Positions 21,143 through 32,841 of a stretch of 64,000 nt of DNA are shown here, one piece after another. The stretch covers positions 392,895-456,894 of the forward strand of contig NZ_JACHHG010000001.1 in NCBI RefSeq assembly GCF_014202645.1. Reading direction: 5' to 3'. A program made the translations under genes and the position numbers. This stretch comes from Deinobacterium chartae (GTDB taxonomy: Bacteria; Deinococcota; Deinococci; Deinococcales; Deinococcaceae). The notes below the pieces were generated by a model. That model saw only the letters and a program-made list of their open reading frames with translations, searched no databases and was not told the origin of the DNA. How positions within the stretch are numbered: the first letter of the stretch is position 1; the number at the start of each line of letters is the position of its first letter.

Positions 21143-22336
21143 ATGAACCGAACGCTTGTGTGGATTCTGGGCGCACTGGCCGCCGTGCTGATCGGCCTGC
21201 TGGTCTGGCGTGGCATGACGCCGCAGGGCAACGCGAGCACGCCTCCTGCCGCCTCGGAACCTCTCTCTCCCTCTCCCTCCCCTCAACCCAGCCCCCCTGC
21301 AAGCTCCGAAAGCGCGGAAGATGGTGCTTCCATCCGGTTGACCGGAGCCGGTTCGAGCTTCTCCTACCCGCTGTACACCCGCATGTTCCAGGCCTACCAC
21401 GAAGCGCGGGGCGTGCAGGTGAACTACCAGTCCATCGGCTCGAGCGGCGGCCAACGACAACTGCTCGCCCAGACCGTGGACTTCGCCGGCACCGACGCCC
21501 CGGTGAGCGAGGAAACCGAGCAGGAGATCCCAGACGGCAACGCCATCGTGCACATTCCCACCGAACTGGGTGCGATCGTGGTGATCTACAACCTCGAGGG
21601 ACTCTCCGAGCCGCTCACCTTCGATGGCCCGACCCTGGCCCGCATCTTTTTGGGCGAGATCCAAAACTGGAACGATCCAGCGATCGCAGCGCTGAACGAG
21701 GGTGCAACCCTGCCGGATTTGCCGATCACGGTGGTGCACCGCTCGGACGGCTCGGGATCGTCGTTCGTGTTCACCGATTACCTCTCGTCGGTCTCGAGCG
21801 AGTGGGAAAGCCGCGTCGGGCGCGACACGGCCCCGAACTGGCCGGTCGGGCTGGGCGGCAAGGGCAACGAGGGCATCGCGGGCATCGTCTCGCAAACGCC
21901 GGGAGCCATAGGCTACGTCGAACTGATCTACTCGCTGCAAAACGACATTCCCAACGCCCGCATCGTGAATGCCAGCGGCAACGCGGTCGCCGCCACCCTC
22001 GAGTCGGTCAACGCCGCCGCCGCCGGGGTGGAGATCCCGGCAGACGCCCGGGTGTCCATCGTGAACACCCCCGCTGAGAACGGCTATCCCATCGCCACGT
22101 ACAGCTGGATGATCCTGTACCGCGACCAGGACTACAGCGGACGCTCGAGGGAACACGCGCAGGCACTGGTGGACCTCGCCGCCTGGATGATCAGCGAAGG
22201 GCAGCAGTACACCGAACCGCTCGACTACGCCCGGCTGCCGCAGAACGCCGTGGACCGGGGCATCGAGCTGCTGCGAACCGTCAACTACGCGGGAGAGGCG
22301 CTGTACCGCGAAAACTCGCCGGCAGCCTCGCCGTAA
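21143..22336 (+). CDS. pstS: Phosphate-binding protein PstS, membrane-anchored
   Basis: The 397-aa protein is the substrate-binding component of the high-affinity phosphate ABC transporter. It has an N-terminal membrane segment (about 4-24) without a lipobox Cys, a Pro/Ser-rich spacer (about 35-62), and PstS ligand motifs TGAGSSFSYPLY, SIGSSGGQRQ, DFAGTDAP and HRSDGSGSSFVF. pstC, pstA, pstB and phoU are not beside it, so the permease must be elsewhere. The ATG at 21143 is the natural start before the hydrophobic segment; another ATG lies 15 bp upstream. The divergent gap 20901-21142 has no recognisable Pho box. Confidence 0.9.
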   Translation: MNRTLVWILGALAAVLIGLLVWRGMTPQGNASTPPAASEPLSPSPSPQPSPPASSESAEDGASIRLTGAGSSFSYPLYTRMFQAYHEARGVQVNYQSIGSSGGQRQLLAQTVDFAGTDAPVSEETEQEIPDGNAIVHIPTELGAIVVIYNLEGLSEPLTFDGPTLARIFLGEIQNWNDPAIAALNEGATLPDLPITVVHRSDGSGSSFVFTDYLSSVSSEWESRVGRDTAPNWPVGLGGKGNEGIAGIVSQTPGAIGYVELIYSLQNDIPNARIVNASGNAVAATLESVNAAAAGVEIPADARVSIVNTPAENGYPIATYSWMILYRDQDYSGRSREHAQALVDLAAWMISEGQQYTEPLDYARLPQNAVDRGIELLRTVNYAGEALYRENSPAASP

Positions 22337-22350
22337 CAGCACCGCTGACC

Positions 22351-22383
22351 CGGGCGGAGATGGGCATGTGCCCCCTCCGCCCG
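22351..22383 (+). terminator. Hairpin downstream of pstS
   Basis: Outer arms 22351-22359 and 22375-22383 and an inner GGGC/GCCC pair form a long stem 15 bp after the pstS stop. It has no T-run. Confidence 0.55.
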
Positions 22384-22538
22384 GTCCGCCCTGAAGATAG
22401 GATCGCGACAGCCGCGCCCCGGGGCGGGTGTTCGTCCTCGAGAACCTGTTCGTGAGCCCGGTTCCTGGCCACGCGCACCCCAAGCGCCAAGAGATTCTGT
22501 CAAAAACAGCGATCGGGCACGGTGGCGAGCGGCCGGAC

Positions 22539-22787
22539 TCAGTCCTTGCGGACCTGCCCGCCGTTGCCGTCTTCGGTCCCCAACCCCACACCGGCCTCCT
22601 GAAAGATCTGCAGCACCTCCTGCTCACGGCGCTTGTTCTCGTGGTAGATCCGGCTGAAATCTTCCTCGTTGAGAATGCCCTTCTGTCGCAGCAGCTCCAC
22701 CAGGATCTGAAACCCTCCCGAGCTGATGTACGAGGTGGCCGCGATGGACAGCAATTGGTCCCGGTACGTCATGTCCTTTTTCGTCAT
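22539..22787 (-). CDS. Small hypothetical protein (82 aa)
   Basis: The 82-aa soluble, charged product is not recognised. It is mostly helical by composition, with a Gly-rich acidic tail (about 66-78). GGAGAGGATC stands in front of the ATG at good spacing, which supports a real gene. It lies alone between pstS and a long empty stretch, and has no visible motif or signal peptide. Confidence 0.55.
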   Translation of the reverse strand: MTKKDMTYRDQLLSIAATSYISSGGFQILVELLRQKGILNEEDFSRIYHENKRREQEVLQIFQEAGVGLGTEDGNGGQVRKD

Positions 22788-23311
22788 CCCGATCCTCTCC
22801 GGTCAAGCGTCGCGCCCACCCCGTAAACAGCGGCGGCGCGACCCCGCCTGCCCCGCCACAGTCCGTGCCGTTGTCGGCACCACAGACTTTCTGGCCGGCA
22901 GTAGCCGTCGGGGCCGCAGCAGGCCGCGCGGCAAAAACGGTCTCCGTACGGTCCTGGCTGCGAACAGGCGTTCACCGGACCGGCGGTGCCCTCTCTGGCA
23001 CGACTCGCTCCCGAACTTCCCCGAGGCTGCGCGGTGCTTTCAGCCTATACCCTGCACTCCCCTGTTCGTCTCGCCCTAAAGAATCGGCCAAGGCCCGGGC
23101 CAACGCGGCACTCCGGCTGCGTGAAGCCTTGGGTGGCGGCCTCTCATCGGACCGAAGGCTGCAGGCACCGCCGATCCCGTATCCTGCAAGGACTGTTTCT
23201 GACATTAACCGACTTACCTGCCCTGCCCCGCAGGCCACCCGGAAGGTCATGCTCGGAGGAGAGGCCGGTTGCTGGCAGTTGTGCGCCCCAACCGGCATGG
23301 AAAGGCAACTC
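22788..23311. other. 524-bp region without a convincing gene
   Basis: No coding sequence, tRNA or repeat is recognisable. The end next to 23312 probably contains the promoter of winged-helix paralogue C, for example around 23190-23215 where the sequence is AT-richer, but no clear hexamers were assigned. Confidence 0.4.
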
Positions 23312-23791
23312 ATGATCACTTCCATTTCACGCAGGAAATACCTGTCCCAGGACCGGGTCGAACACGATGTTTTTACGCTTTTGAGCAGCGACGGCCCCCT
23401 GAGTGCCGCACGAATTGCCCAGAGCACCGCGTCTTCGGTTCCCCGGGTGCTCGCAGCCCTAGACTCCCTGTGTTCGCAAGGGCTGATCCAGCTCCGCTAC
23501 TTTGCACCGGGCAACTCCCAGAACCGCAGCCGTTGCGAGTACCAGCTGGCCCACTCGGGCCTGCCGACCGTACCTACCGGCCCCCTCGATTCGGTCGCAG
23601 CGCGGGTCCACCAGCACCTGCTCGCATCTCCGGACACCGGCTGGCACATCGCGCGCAAACTTGGCCTCCCGGTCCAGACGGTCATCTTGGGGCTCGCTGC
23701 TCTCGAGGCCAACGCCCTGCTCTCCTATCGCTGCGTCGGAAACATCGTGATTTTCAGGGCCACACCGCAAGACGAACCGGTCCATGCCTGA
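23312..23791 (+). CDS. Double winged-helix protein, paralogue C
   Basis: The 159-aa product is the third member of the family also present at 7491 and 8282. It has an N-terminal winged helix (PRVLAALDSLCSQGLIQLRY), a basic linker, and a C-terminal winged helix with SPDTGWHIARKLGLPV and LAALEANALLSYRCVGNIVI. The block RPDTAWHLALALRLSI of paralogue A corresponds closely to the SPDTGWHIA block here. The ATG at 23312 has GAAAGG upstream; a second ATG 15 bp earlier is possible. It is monocistronic and ends at a 50-bp perfect palindrome. Regulatory DNA binding is likely from fold but unproven. Confidence 0.7.
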   Translation: MITSISRRKYLSQDRVEHDVFTLLSSDGPLSAARIAQSTASSVPRVLAALDSLCSQGLIQLRYFAPGNSQNRSRCEYQLAHSGLPTVPTGPLDSVAARVHQHLLASPDTGWHIARKLGLPVQTVILGLAALEANALLSYRCVGNIVIFRATPQDEPVHA

Positions 23792-23896
23792 CAGCTAGCC
23801 TGCCAAAACACCGCAACAACCGCGCCGGCCCGTTCGTCGGCGCAGGTCCCGGTCCCGTTTCTCGGGCCAGCTTCCTACAGCAGGCAGAGCAATCCC

Positions 23897-23946
23897 GGCC
23901 AAAGTGGAAGGAGCGCGCCCGCGGGCGCGCTCCTTCCACTTTGGCC
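23897..23946. terminator. 50-bp perfect palindrome between convergent genes
   Basis: Every one of the 25 base pairs from 23897-23921 to 23922-23946 matches. It lies between the stops of paralogue C and the DUF475 gene and can form a long hairpin in either transcript, or a cruciform. There is no T-run. Confidence 0.7.
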
Positions 23947-23952
23947 AGCGGC

Positions 23953-25008
23953 TCAGGCGCTGGGTTCGCCGTCCGCCTGGTTCGGGTAGATGCGGCGGTG
24001 GCGCAGCGACCACAGCACCGCTCCCACGATAAAGGCCAGACCGATCAGGCCGGTGATCACCTCAGGAATGTGGATGTCATGGCTCATGCTCAGCAGCATG
24101 ATGATCGCCAGCGAGCCGATGCCGTAGTGCGCGCCGTGCTCGAGGAAGATGTACTGCTGCAGCGTGCCCTTACGGACCAGCAGCAGCGTCAGGGAGCGCA
24201 CGAAGGCCGCGCCGATGGCCAGACCCGCTGCAATCACCACCACGTCCTTGGTGATGGCGAACGCGCCGATCACGCCGTCGAGCGAGAACGACGCGTCGAG
24301 CACCTCGAGGTACAAAAAGCTCATCGCGCCCGCCTTGCCGGCGTTGGCAGCGATGTTGTCCGCGTCGAACAGGCCGCCGAGCGCGTCGATCAGCACGTAG
24401 GTCAGCAGGCCGACCATGCCCGAGGTGAGGGCCGAGAGGCGCTCCTCGGGGGCCACCAGGAAGTTCACGGCCAGCAACAGCAGCGTGCCGGTGATGAAGA
24501 TCTGGATGGCCTCGAGGCGTCCGATCTTGGCAAGGCGTTCCTCGAGGACTCCGAACCAGTGCACGTCCTTCTCGGGGTCCATCAGGTACTTCAAGAAGAC
24601 CATCATCAAGAAAGCCCCGCCGAAGGCGCTGATCGGCACGTGCGCCGCCTCGAGGTTCCTCGAGTACGCCTCGGGGTCTGCAAAGGCCATGCGCACCACC
24701 TCGCCGAAGCCGAGGCCGGCGATGATCGCCACGATGACGATCGGGAACAGGAAACGCATGCCGAACACCGCGATGGCGATACCCCAGGTCAGGAAGCGGC
24801 GCTGCCACAGCGGGGTCATGTTGCGCAGAACCGAGGCGTTCACCACCGCGTTGTCAAAGGACAGTGAAACTTCCATAACACCCAGGATCGCCGCGATCAG
24901 CAGGAAAGACAGCATGGCCGGCACGCCGCCGGTCGAGAAACCGTAGTAGCCGGCCCCGATCAGGCACACCGCGGTCAGGCCAAAGGAAAAGGCAAACTCT
25001 CCGCGCAT
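23953..25008 (-). CDS. DUF475 integral membrane protein of the TerC superfamily
   Basis: The 351-aa protein has about nine membrane helices and belongs to the DUF475/TerC group. The acidic membrane motifs VMEVSLSFDNAVVNASVL (about 43-60) and EVLDASFSLDGVIGAFA are the repeated FDN/LDG blocks of TerC proteins, thought to handle metal ions such as manganese or calcium during secretion and stress. Its ATG overlaps the terD stop in TGATG, so translation is coupled. Together with the two upstream Ter genes it forms a tellurite/stress operon module. The link to tellurite in this organism is inference. Confidence 0.88.
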   Translation of the reverse strand: MRGEFAFSFGLTAVCLIGAGYYGFSTGGVPAMLSFLLIAAILGVMEVSLSFDNAVVNASVLRNMTPLWQRRFLTWGIAIAVFGMRFLFPIVIVAIIAGLGFGEVVRMAFADPEAYSRNLEAAHVPISAFGGAFLMMVFLKYLMDPEKDVHWFGVLEERLAKIGRLEAIQIFITGTLLLLAVNFLVAPEERLSALTSGMVGLLTYVLIDALGGLFDADNIAANAGKAGAMSFLYLEVLDASFSLDGVIGAFAITKDVVVIAAGLAIGAAFVRSLTLLLVRKGTLQQYIFLEHGAHYGIGSLAIIMLLSMSHDIHIPEVITGLIGLAFIVGAVLWSLRHRRIYPNQADGEPSA

Positions 25009-25583
25009 CAGACGTTCACGCCGTACGAACGCGCCAGGGGTGCCAGGCCACCCTGGTAGCCCTGGCCTACAGCCTTGAACTTCCACTCGCCGTTGTTGCG
25101 GTACACCTCGCCGAAGATCATGGCGGTCTCGATCGAGGCGTCCTCGGTCAGGTCGTAGCGCGCGACCTCGTTGCCGGTGACGTCGTTGACCACGCGGATG
25201 AAGGCGTTGCGCACCTGTCCGAAGTTCTGGCGGCGCGCGTCTGCGTCGTGGATGGTCACGGCGATCACGATGCGCTCGATCTCGGCGGGCACATTGGGAA
25301 GATCGATGCGGATCGCTTCGTCGTCGCCGTCGCCCACACCGGTGCGGTTGTCGCCGGTGTGTTCGACCGAGCCCTCGACCGAGCGCAGTTGGTTGTAGAA
25401 GATGAAGTCGTGGTCACCGCGCACCTTGCCGCTGGCGGTCACCAGGAAGGCGCTGGCGTCAAGGTCGAAATCCTGACCGTCGGTCGCACGGGTGTCCCAG
25501 CCCAGCCCCACCAGGATCTTGGTGAGGGTGGGGTCGGCCTTGGACAGCGAGAGGTTGCCGCCTTTGGAAAGAGAAAGGGCCAT
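25008..25583 (-). CDS. terD: TerD/TerE-family calcium-binding stress protein
   Basis: This 191-aa protein is a single TerD domain with the signature [18 protein letters not shown] at the N-terminus, the conserved [20 protein letters not shown] calcium-site region (about 27-46), and [17 protein letters not shown] near the end. TerD domains bind calcium and act in membrane-linked stress and phage/tellurite resistance systems. AAAGGA lies before the ATG. It sits between the double-domain gene at 25641 and the DUF475 gene, with overlapping codons to the latter. Confidence 0.92.
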   Translation of the reverse strand: MALSLSKGGNLSLSKADPTLTKILVGLGWDTRATDGQDFDLDASAFLVTASGKVRGDHDFIFYNQLRSVEGSVEHTGDNRTGVGDGDDEAIRIDLPNVPAEIERIVIAVTIHDADARRQNFGQVRNAFIRVVNDVTGNEVARYDLTEDASIETAMIFGEVYRNNGEWKFKAVGQGYQGGLAPLARSYGVNV

Positions 25584-25640
25584 CGTTGTTTCCTTTCATG
25601 AGTCCCGGCATGCCGGGCGAGGAGCCTGAAGTCTGAAAGT

Positions 25641-26825
25641 CTATTTCGAGCCGGCGCGCCAGTTAAAGCCGAAGCCAAAGTGGCGGTCGGCGGGCTCGTG
25701 ATTGGGAAAATAGCGCTCTTCCTTGGTGATCTCGATCCGGTCGCCCCGGTTCTCGATCAGGCAGATTGCGCAGAAGGTGTTGCGGGCGTCGGGATTGTTG
25801 AGCTGCATGAAGATCTCGTTGCCGTCCGCGTCTTTGAGGGTCAGGCGTCCGTTCACCTGCGTGAAGTTGCCGGTCCCCTCGTAGATGAAGGCGAAGACCA
25901 TCACCCGGCGGATCAGGTCCGGGCGGTACAGGTACAGGTTCTCGCCGTCAACCGCCACACCCGAACGGTCGTCCTTATCCAGGAAGATGTACGGGTAGTC
26001 ACGCGAGCCGAAGTTGCGTCCCAGCGCCTGAATCACGCCCTTGTTGCCGTCTTGCAGCTCGAACATGCAGCCCAGGTCGAGGTCGGCCGATCCGCCGCCG
26101 CCCAGCCCGAAAAAGCCCCGCTTCTTGCCCTGGCCCTGGTCCCAGTTGAGGTTGACGTGGATCGGCTGGGTCCCGCCGCCCTTCTTGAGGCTCACGGCGC
26201 TCTTCTCGCCGCGCTTCTCGAGGGTGACCTTGCCCAGGTTGACCTTGGGGGCAGGGGGGGCTGCCGAAGCCGGGGCCGAAGCGGGGGCCGAAGCCGGGGC
26301 CGGCGGCGGATCGGTCACGGTTGCTCCGTAGTGCACCAGCAACTCGTGCAAGCCGCCCACGAAGCCCTGGGCGATGGCCGAGACCCGCCACACGTCCTTG
26401 CGGTACACCTCGAGGGCCATGATCGCGCGCTCGCGCGTAAAGTCGCGCCCGGAGAACTCGAAGCGGGCAAGCTCGCGACCCTGCGCCTCAAGGCCGACGC
26501 GCCCCCGCTCGAGGTCCGCGAACGAGGCCCCGTCGGTGGTGGCGACGATCACCAGGCGCTCGAGGAAGGCGGGAAGGCGCGCGAGGTCGATCTCGAAGCG
26601 CTGGGTGTAGCCGCCGCCCGCGCCGAGCTGGCGCAGGGCGCCCTCGGGGCTTTGCGGCTGGTTGTAGAACACGAAGTACCGGTCATCGGACAGCCGTTCG
26701 CGGCCGTCGAGGCCGAGCAGGCTGATATCGAAGCTTCCTCGCCCCACCAGCTCGACGCCCACGGTCAGGCGGGTGTCGGGGGTGAGGTCTCCCAGGCGCG
26801 CTTTCTGGCCGCGCACGAAGGTCAT
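25641..26825 (-). CDS. Two-domain TerD-family protein (TerA-like)
   Basis: The 394-aa protein contains two divergent TerD-like domains. The first (about 1-170) starts MTFVRGQKARL and ends in the VYRKDVWRVSAIAQGFVGGL hairpin; the second (about 205-390) includes SADLDLGCMFEL and FTQVNGRLTLKDADGNEIFM. They are joined by a linker of Pro-Ala-Ser repeats (about 174-195). This resembles TerA-type partners of TerD. GGGAGG lies 10 bp before this ATG and 4 bp before a TTG at 26831, so the start could be two codons longer. It is the first gene of the three-gene ter operon. Confidence 0.85.
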   Translation of the reverse strand: MTFVRGQKARLGDLTPDTRLTVGVELVGRGSFDISLLGLDGRERLSDDRYFVFYNQPQSPEGALRQLGAGGGYTQRFEIDLARLPAFLERLVIVATTDGASFADLERGRVGLEAQGRELARFEFSGRDFTRERAIMALEVYRKDVWRVSAIAQGFVGGLHELLVHYGATVTDPPPAPASAPASAPASAAPPAPKVNLGKVTLEKRGEKSAVSLKKGGGTQPIHVNLNWDQGQGKKRGFFGLGGGGSADLDLGCMFELQDGNKGVIQALGRNFGSRDYPYIFLDKDDRSGVAVDGENLYLYRPDLIRRVMVFAFIYEGTGNFTQVNGRLTLKDADGNEIFMQLNNPDARNTFCAICLIENRGDRIEITKEERYFPNHEPADRHFGFGFNWRAGSK

Positions 26826-26885
26826 GCTCAAGCTGCCTCCCTTCCGGTTTGGTCGGCCGGAACCGTGTTGTGTGCGGGTGAAACG

Positions 26886-26894
26886 TTTATATCA
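26886..26894 (-). promoter_or_regulatory. Extended -10 promoter of the ter operon
   Basis: TGATATAAA on the minus strand is an extended -10 element about 60 bp upstream of the first ter gene. A -35 hexamer is not clear, as expected for extended -10 promoters. The rest of the gap 26826-27150 shows no gene. Confidence 0.5.
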
Positions 26895-27150
26895 CGGGCA
26901 CCGGGGTCTCCCCCGGGCAAATCCTTTTTCGGTAAGCCTAAATTTCGGCTTCCAGACGCATTTGCACATGGTCCCGTTCCAAACACGCCACACCTTACGA
27001 CACTTACGCCATCTGCGCCTCAGTCGTTTCCATGATACGGCCACGTACCCGGCTCGCATCCGCCGCCCCGACAGGCGCCGCCCGGGGAACACCCGGACGA
27101 CCGGCCCACGGGCCAGACCGTAAACAGCACGGGGCCCCGGGCCAGTAAAA

Positions 27151-27178
27151 GGGAGAGGCTCCCAAAGCAGCCTCTCCC
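27151..27178 (-). terminator. Intrinsic terminator of the nuo operon
   Basis: Arms 27151-27160 and 27169-27178 form a 10-bp stem with an 8-nt loop, followed on the minus strand by TTTT. It lies 20 bp after the nuoN stop. Confidence 0.8.
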
Positions 27179-27197
27179 CTCCCCAGACGGGCAGCGT

Positions 27198-28661
27198 CTA
27201 ACGCAGGGCCTGCAGCAGGCTGCCTCCTTGCAACAGGCCGTACACCAGTTGCGGCAGCACACCCAGCAGCAGCGTTCCCACCGCACCGATCACGGCGGTA
27301 GCCACACTGTACGGCTGGATCCGGCGCGGCGGCAGGTGGTCGATCACGCTGTCTTCCTGCGGGCGCGAGAACATCAGCACGGCGGGACGCAGGTAGAAGG
27401 CCAGCGCGATCATCGAGGTGATCACCGCGAGCAGGGTGATGCCCACAAAGCCACTCTGGTAGGCGGCGGCGAACACCACGTACTTGCCCACGAAGCCCGC
27501 CATGGGCGGCAGGCCGCCCAGCGAGGCCAGCACCAGAGCCAGCGCGATCGCCAGACCCGGGCGGCGGTAGTACAGGCCGCGCAGTTCCTCGAGGCTGACC
27601 CCGAGGTCGTCGCGCTGGATCGCCGCGACGACCGCGAAGGCGGCGGCGTTCATCAGGGTGTAGGAGAGCAGGTAGTAGATCAGGGCCGGGCCGCCGAGTT
27701 GCGGTTCGGCCAGCACGCCGAGCATCAGGAAACCCGAGTGCGCGATGGCCGAGTAGGCCAGCATGCGCTTGAGTTCGGACTGGCGCAGGGCGGTCAGATT
27801 ACCGACGATCACGGTCAGACCGATCAGGACCTGCGCGGGAATCAGCCAGCCGTCCAGGTCCGGCAGGGCCTGCTGGAACACCCGCAGCAGCCCGGCGAAG
27901 GCCGCAGTCTTGATCACGATGCTCATAAAGAGCGTGACCACCGTGGGCGAACCGGCGTACACGTCGGGCGTCCACTGGTGAAACGGCGCCAGGGCGACCT
28001 TGAAGGCGAATCCTGCCAGCAGCAGCAGCGCACCCAGGACCAGCAGCGGTTCGTTGGCAAAACCCTGAGCACTTACGGCCTGGGCGATGCCCACAAAGTC
28101 GAAGTGCCCGGTTGCGCCGAAGACCAGCGCGATCCCGTAGATCAAGATCGCCGAGCCGACCGAGCCGAGCAGGAAGTACTTCATGCCCGCTTCTTCGGCG
28201 CGGCGGCTGTCTTGGAAGGTCGCCAGGATGTACGAGGCCAGGCTCATCACCTCGAGGCCGATCAACAAGACCACCAGGTCACCGGCAAAGGCGATCAGCA
28301 GGGTGCCGGTGACCGCGAACAGCAAGATCGCGTCGAACTCCGGAAAGGACAGCTTGGCGCGCACGGCATTGTCCAGGCTGGCCAGCGTCGCCAGCAGCGC
28401 ACCGATCAATATCACCCCCGCAAAGGCCAGCGCGAAGTTGTCCGCACGGAAAGCGCCGTCGAAGCTGGTGAGGTTGCGGTCCCACAAACCAACGAGGCTC
28501 GCCAGCGCGATCACCAAGAAAGCGCTGCCGACCAGTGCCACGTTGCGCCTCGAGGTGTAAAAACCGAGCAGCGTGGCAATGACCGCGCCCAGCAGCACGG
28601 AGATGACCGGCAGCAGCGGGACAAAGTTGACGTCGGGAAAGTTCAGCGCGGCGGGCGTCAT
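27198..28661 (-). CDS. nuoN: NADH-quinone oxidoreductase subunit N
   Basis: NuoN (487 aa) is one of the three antiporter-like proton-pumping subunits of complex I, with about 14 membrane helices. Conserved features include the Glu of LLIGLEVMSLASYIL, Lys in EAGMKYFLLGS and the broken-helix region FKVALAPFHQWTPDVY, which carries a buried Lys used in proton transfer. It is the last gene of the 14-gene operon and overlaps the nuoM stop by 4 bp (ATGA). An intrinsic terminator follows. Confidence 0.97.
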   Translation of the reverse strand: MTPAALNFPDVNFVPLLPVISVLLGAVIATLLGFYTSRRNVALVGSAFLVIALASLVGLWDRNLTSFDGAFRADNFALAFAGVILIGALLATLASLDNAVRAKLSFPEFDAILLFAVTGTLLIAFAGDLVVLLIGLEVMSLASYILATFQDSRRAEEAGMKYFLLGSVGSAILIYGIALVFGATGHFDFVGIAQAVSAQGFANEPLLVLGALLLLAGFAFKVALAPFHQWTPDVYAGSPTVVTLFMSIVIKTAAFAGLLRVFQQALPDLDGWLIPAQVLIGLTVIVGNLTALRQSELKRMLAYSAIAHSGFLMLGVLAEPQLGGPALIYYLLSYTLMNAAAFAVVAAIQRDDLGVSLEELRGLYYRRPGLAIALALVLASLGGLPPMAGFVGKYVVFAAAYQSGFVGITLLAVITSMIALAFYLRPAVLMFSRPQEDSVIDHLPPRRIQPYSVATAVIGAVGTLLLGVLPQLVYGLLQGGSLLQALR

Positions 28662-30084
28662 GGGCGGCCTCCCAGCAGCTGTCCCAGGGCCTGGGCCCCG
28701 GGCTCGATCAGGTTGAGGGCGGGGGCGCTGTACACGCCGAACAGCACGGTCAGGGCCACGGCGGGCAGCAAGATGGCCCACTCGAGGCGCGAGAGGTCCG
28801 AGAGCAGGGCCGCACCCTGCGGGCGTTCCTCCCAGTAGGTCCGCTGGTAGGCGGTCAGCGCGTAGGCGGCGGCGGCAATGATCGAGAGGCCCGCGAGGAA
28901 GCTCAGCCAGGGACTGACCTGGTACGCTCCCAGCAGGATCGAGAACTCGCCGATAAAGCCGGCCAGCCCGGGCACGCCGATGGTGGCAAACCACAGGGTC
29001 ATGGTGAGGCCCGAGAGCACCGGGGCGTCTTCCATCACCCCGCCGCGCCGCACCTCGAGGCTGCCGGTACGGGCATAGAGCATGCCGACCGCCAAAAACA
29101 GCACCCCGGTGTAAATTCCCTGGAAGGCCAGCAGGTACATGGCGCCGGTGGTGGCGATGGCGTTCAGGCTGAACATGCCCAGCGCCACCAGCCCCATGTG
29201 CGAGAGCCCGGCGTAGGCCAACACCCGCTTCCAGTGGTTCTGGTGAAAGGCAATCCAGGCGGCGTAAACGGCCGTGAAGGCGGCCAGGGCCATCAAGGGG
29301 ATCTGCAAGTCGCGGGCGGCTTCCGGAAACAGCGGCAGCGCGAAGCGCAGCAGCCCGTAGCCGCCCACCTTGTACAGCGTGCCCATCACGTCCGGCACAC
29401 CGCTGGGGTGGTTCTGCTCGTGAAAGTCGGGCAGCCAGGCGTGCAGCGGGAAGATCGGCAGCTTGACCGCGAAGGCGGCCACGAAGCCCAAAAACAGCCA
29501 GGGCTGCGCGATCGCCGGCACCCCGCGCCGCAAGATCTCCTCGAGGGCGAAGGTCTCGGCCCCCGAGGCGAGCCGCGTTCCGATGATCGCCAGCAGCATG
29601 AACAGCGAGCCGACGATGGTGTAGATGGCGAACTTGGTAAGGGCGTACGAGCGGCGCGGCCCGCCGTACATGGCCAGCATCAGCAGGGCGGGCAACAGGG
29701 TGCCCTCGAAGAACACGTAGAACAAGATAAGGTCGCGGGCGGCAAAAATGCCGATCAGTCCCGTTTCCATCGCCAGGACCAGCGCGAGCAGGGTGCCCGC
29801 GTTCTGAACGCGCCAGCCGGCGTACAGCAGCGCCAACAGGGTCATCAGGGCGGTGACCAGTGCCAGCAGGGTCGAGATGCCGTCCAGGCCCACGCTGTAG
29901 GTGATCCCCAGCGCCGGAACCCAGGGAAGCGTGGTCGTTGCCAGCGGTCCGCCCGCCCAGATCAACACGCCCAGCAGCAGCGTCAGCGCCGCGCCCAGCA
30001 CGGCGACCGCACGCTTGGCAGCCAGCGAGGGCAGCAGAGCGGCGAGCGCGGCGGCGAGCAGCGGCAAGAAGATGAACAGGTGAA

Positions 30085-30088
<4 letters not shown>
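28658..30088 (-). CDS. nuoM: NADH-quinone oxidoreductase subunit M
   Basis: NuoM (476 aa) is a second antiporter-like pump module. The family hallmarks are FFEGTLLPALLML with the essential Glu, the FAVKLPIFPLHAWLPDFHEQ segment around the central Lys, and LSHMGLVALG. A GTG start overlaps the nuoL stop by 4 bp (GTGA). About 14 helices are predicted, which is the normal architecture. It lies between nuoL and nuoN, the standard order. Confidence 0.97.
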
Positions 30089-31947
<1,859 letters not shown>

Positions 31948-31951
31948 GGTC

Positions 31952-32263
31952 TTACCCCCTCAGCTCGGCAAGGCCGTCCACGTTGGTGGACGCCCGCTTG
32001 CGGAAGATCGTGACGATGATGGCGAGCCCCACCGCCACCTCGGCGGCGGCCAGGGTCATGACGATGAACACCGCCGACTGCGCGATCAGGTCGCCCCAGG
32101 CGCGCGCAAAGGCCACCAGCGCCAGGTTGGCGGCGTTGAGCATCAGTTCGACCGACAGAAACACCAGCACGGCGGTGCGGCGAATCAGGACGCCCACCAG
32201 CCCCAGCGCAAACAAGATGGCCGAGAGAATCACGTAGTACTCGGTGTTGACGCCCTCGAGCAT
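31952..32263 (-). CDS. nuoK: NADH-quinone oxidoreductase subunit K
   Basis: NuoK (103 aa) is the small three-helix subunit, homologous to MrpC, that carries two key membrane glutamates. The first is in [16 protein letters not shown] and the second in [12 protein letters not shown], as expected. The ATG overlaps the nuoJ stop in TGATG. A GTG directly before it, with GGGGAGG upstream, would give one extra residue. It is normal in size. Confidence 0.96.
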   Translation of the reverse strand: MLEGVNTEYYVILSAILFALGLVGVLIRRTAVLVFLSVELMLNAANLALVAFARAWGDLIAQSAVFIVMTLAAAEVAVGLAIIVTIFRKRASTNVDGLAELRG

Positions 32264-32841
32264 CACAAGCTCACCTCCCCGCCGCGCTCGGGTGCGGAAC
32301 TTCCCGCACCCACCGACTGCTCCTCGAGGACCGGATCGTCTTGCACCTGCGGGCGGCGGATCAGCGCCACCGATCCGACCACCGCGACCAGCAGCAGGAT
32401 GGATACCGCCTCGAAGGGCAGCAGAAAACGGGTGAACAGCACCTCGCCCACCGGGCCCGGCGCGCCGCCGCGCAGCGCTGCCTCGGCCGCCTCGAGGGGT
32501 CTGGGGGCCCGGAAGGTGGATACGATCAGCACCAGAGCGCCCGAGAGCACGGCCGCCGCGCCGCCCGCCCACTCGCCGACGTGCGGGATGGGGTTGGGGT
32601 CCGAGACCGGGCGGGCCGCGTCGAGCAGCATGATCACGAACAAGAAGAGCACCATGATCGCCCCGGCGTACACCACCACCTGCACGGCGGCCAGGAAGTG
32701 CGCGTCTAAGGTGACGTACAAGATTGCCAGCGAGAGCAGGGTGCCCACCAGGCCCAGGGCGGCGTGCACCGCGTTGGAGGCCAAGATGGTGACCAGCCCG
32801 CCCGTGACCACCACCAGGGCCAGCAGGATGAACAGCATCAT
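32263..32841 (-). CDS. nuoJ: NADH-quinone oxidoreductase subunit J
   Basis: NuoJ (192 aa) has five membrane helices and the Tyr/Gly-rich helix 3 motif [21 protein letters not shown], which undergoes a pi-bulge shift during coupling in complex I. The C-terminal acidic tail after about residue 165 is loop-like. Its ATG overlaps the nuoI stop by 4 bp. Confidence 0.96.
   Translation of the reverse strand: MMLFILLALVVVTGGLVTILASNAVHAALGLVGTLLSLAILYVTLDAHFLAAVQVVVYAGAIMVLFLFVIMLLDAARPVSDPNPIPHVGEWAGGAAAVLSGALVLIVSTFRAPRPLEAAEAALRGGAPGPVGEVLFTRFLLPFEAVSILLLVAVVGSVALIRRPQVQDDPVLEEQSVGAGSSAPERGGEVSL

Noticed and set aside
27198..28838. A long plus-strand frame opposite nuoN
   Set aside because: It is antisense to a well-conserved complex I gene and has Gln/His/Arg-rich content without motifs.
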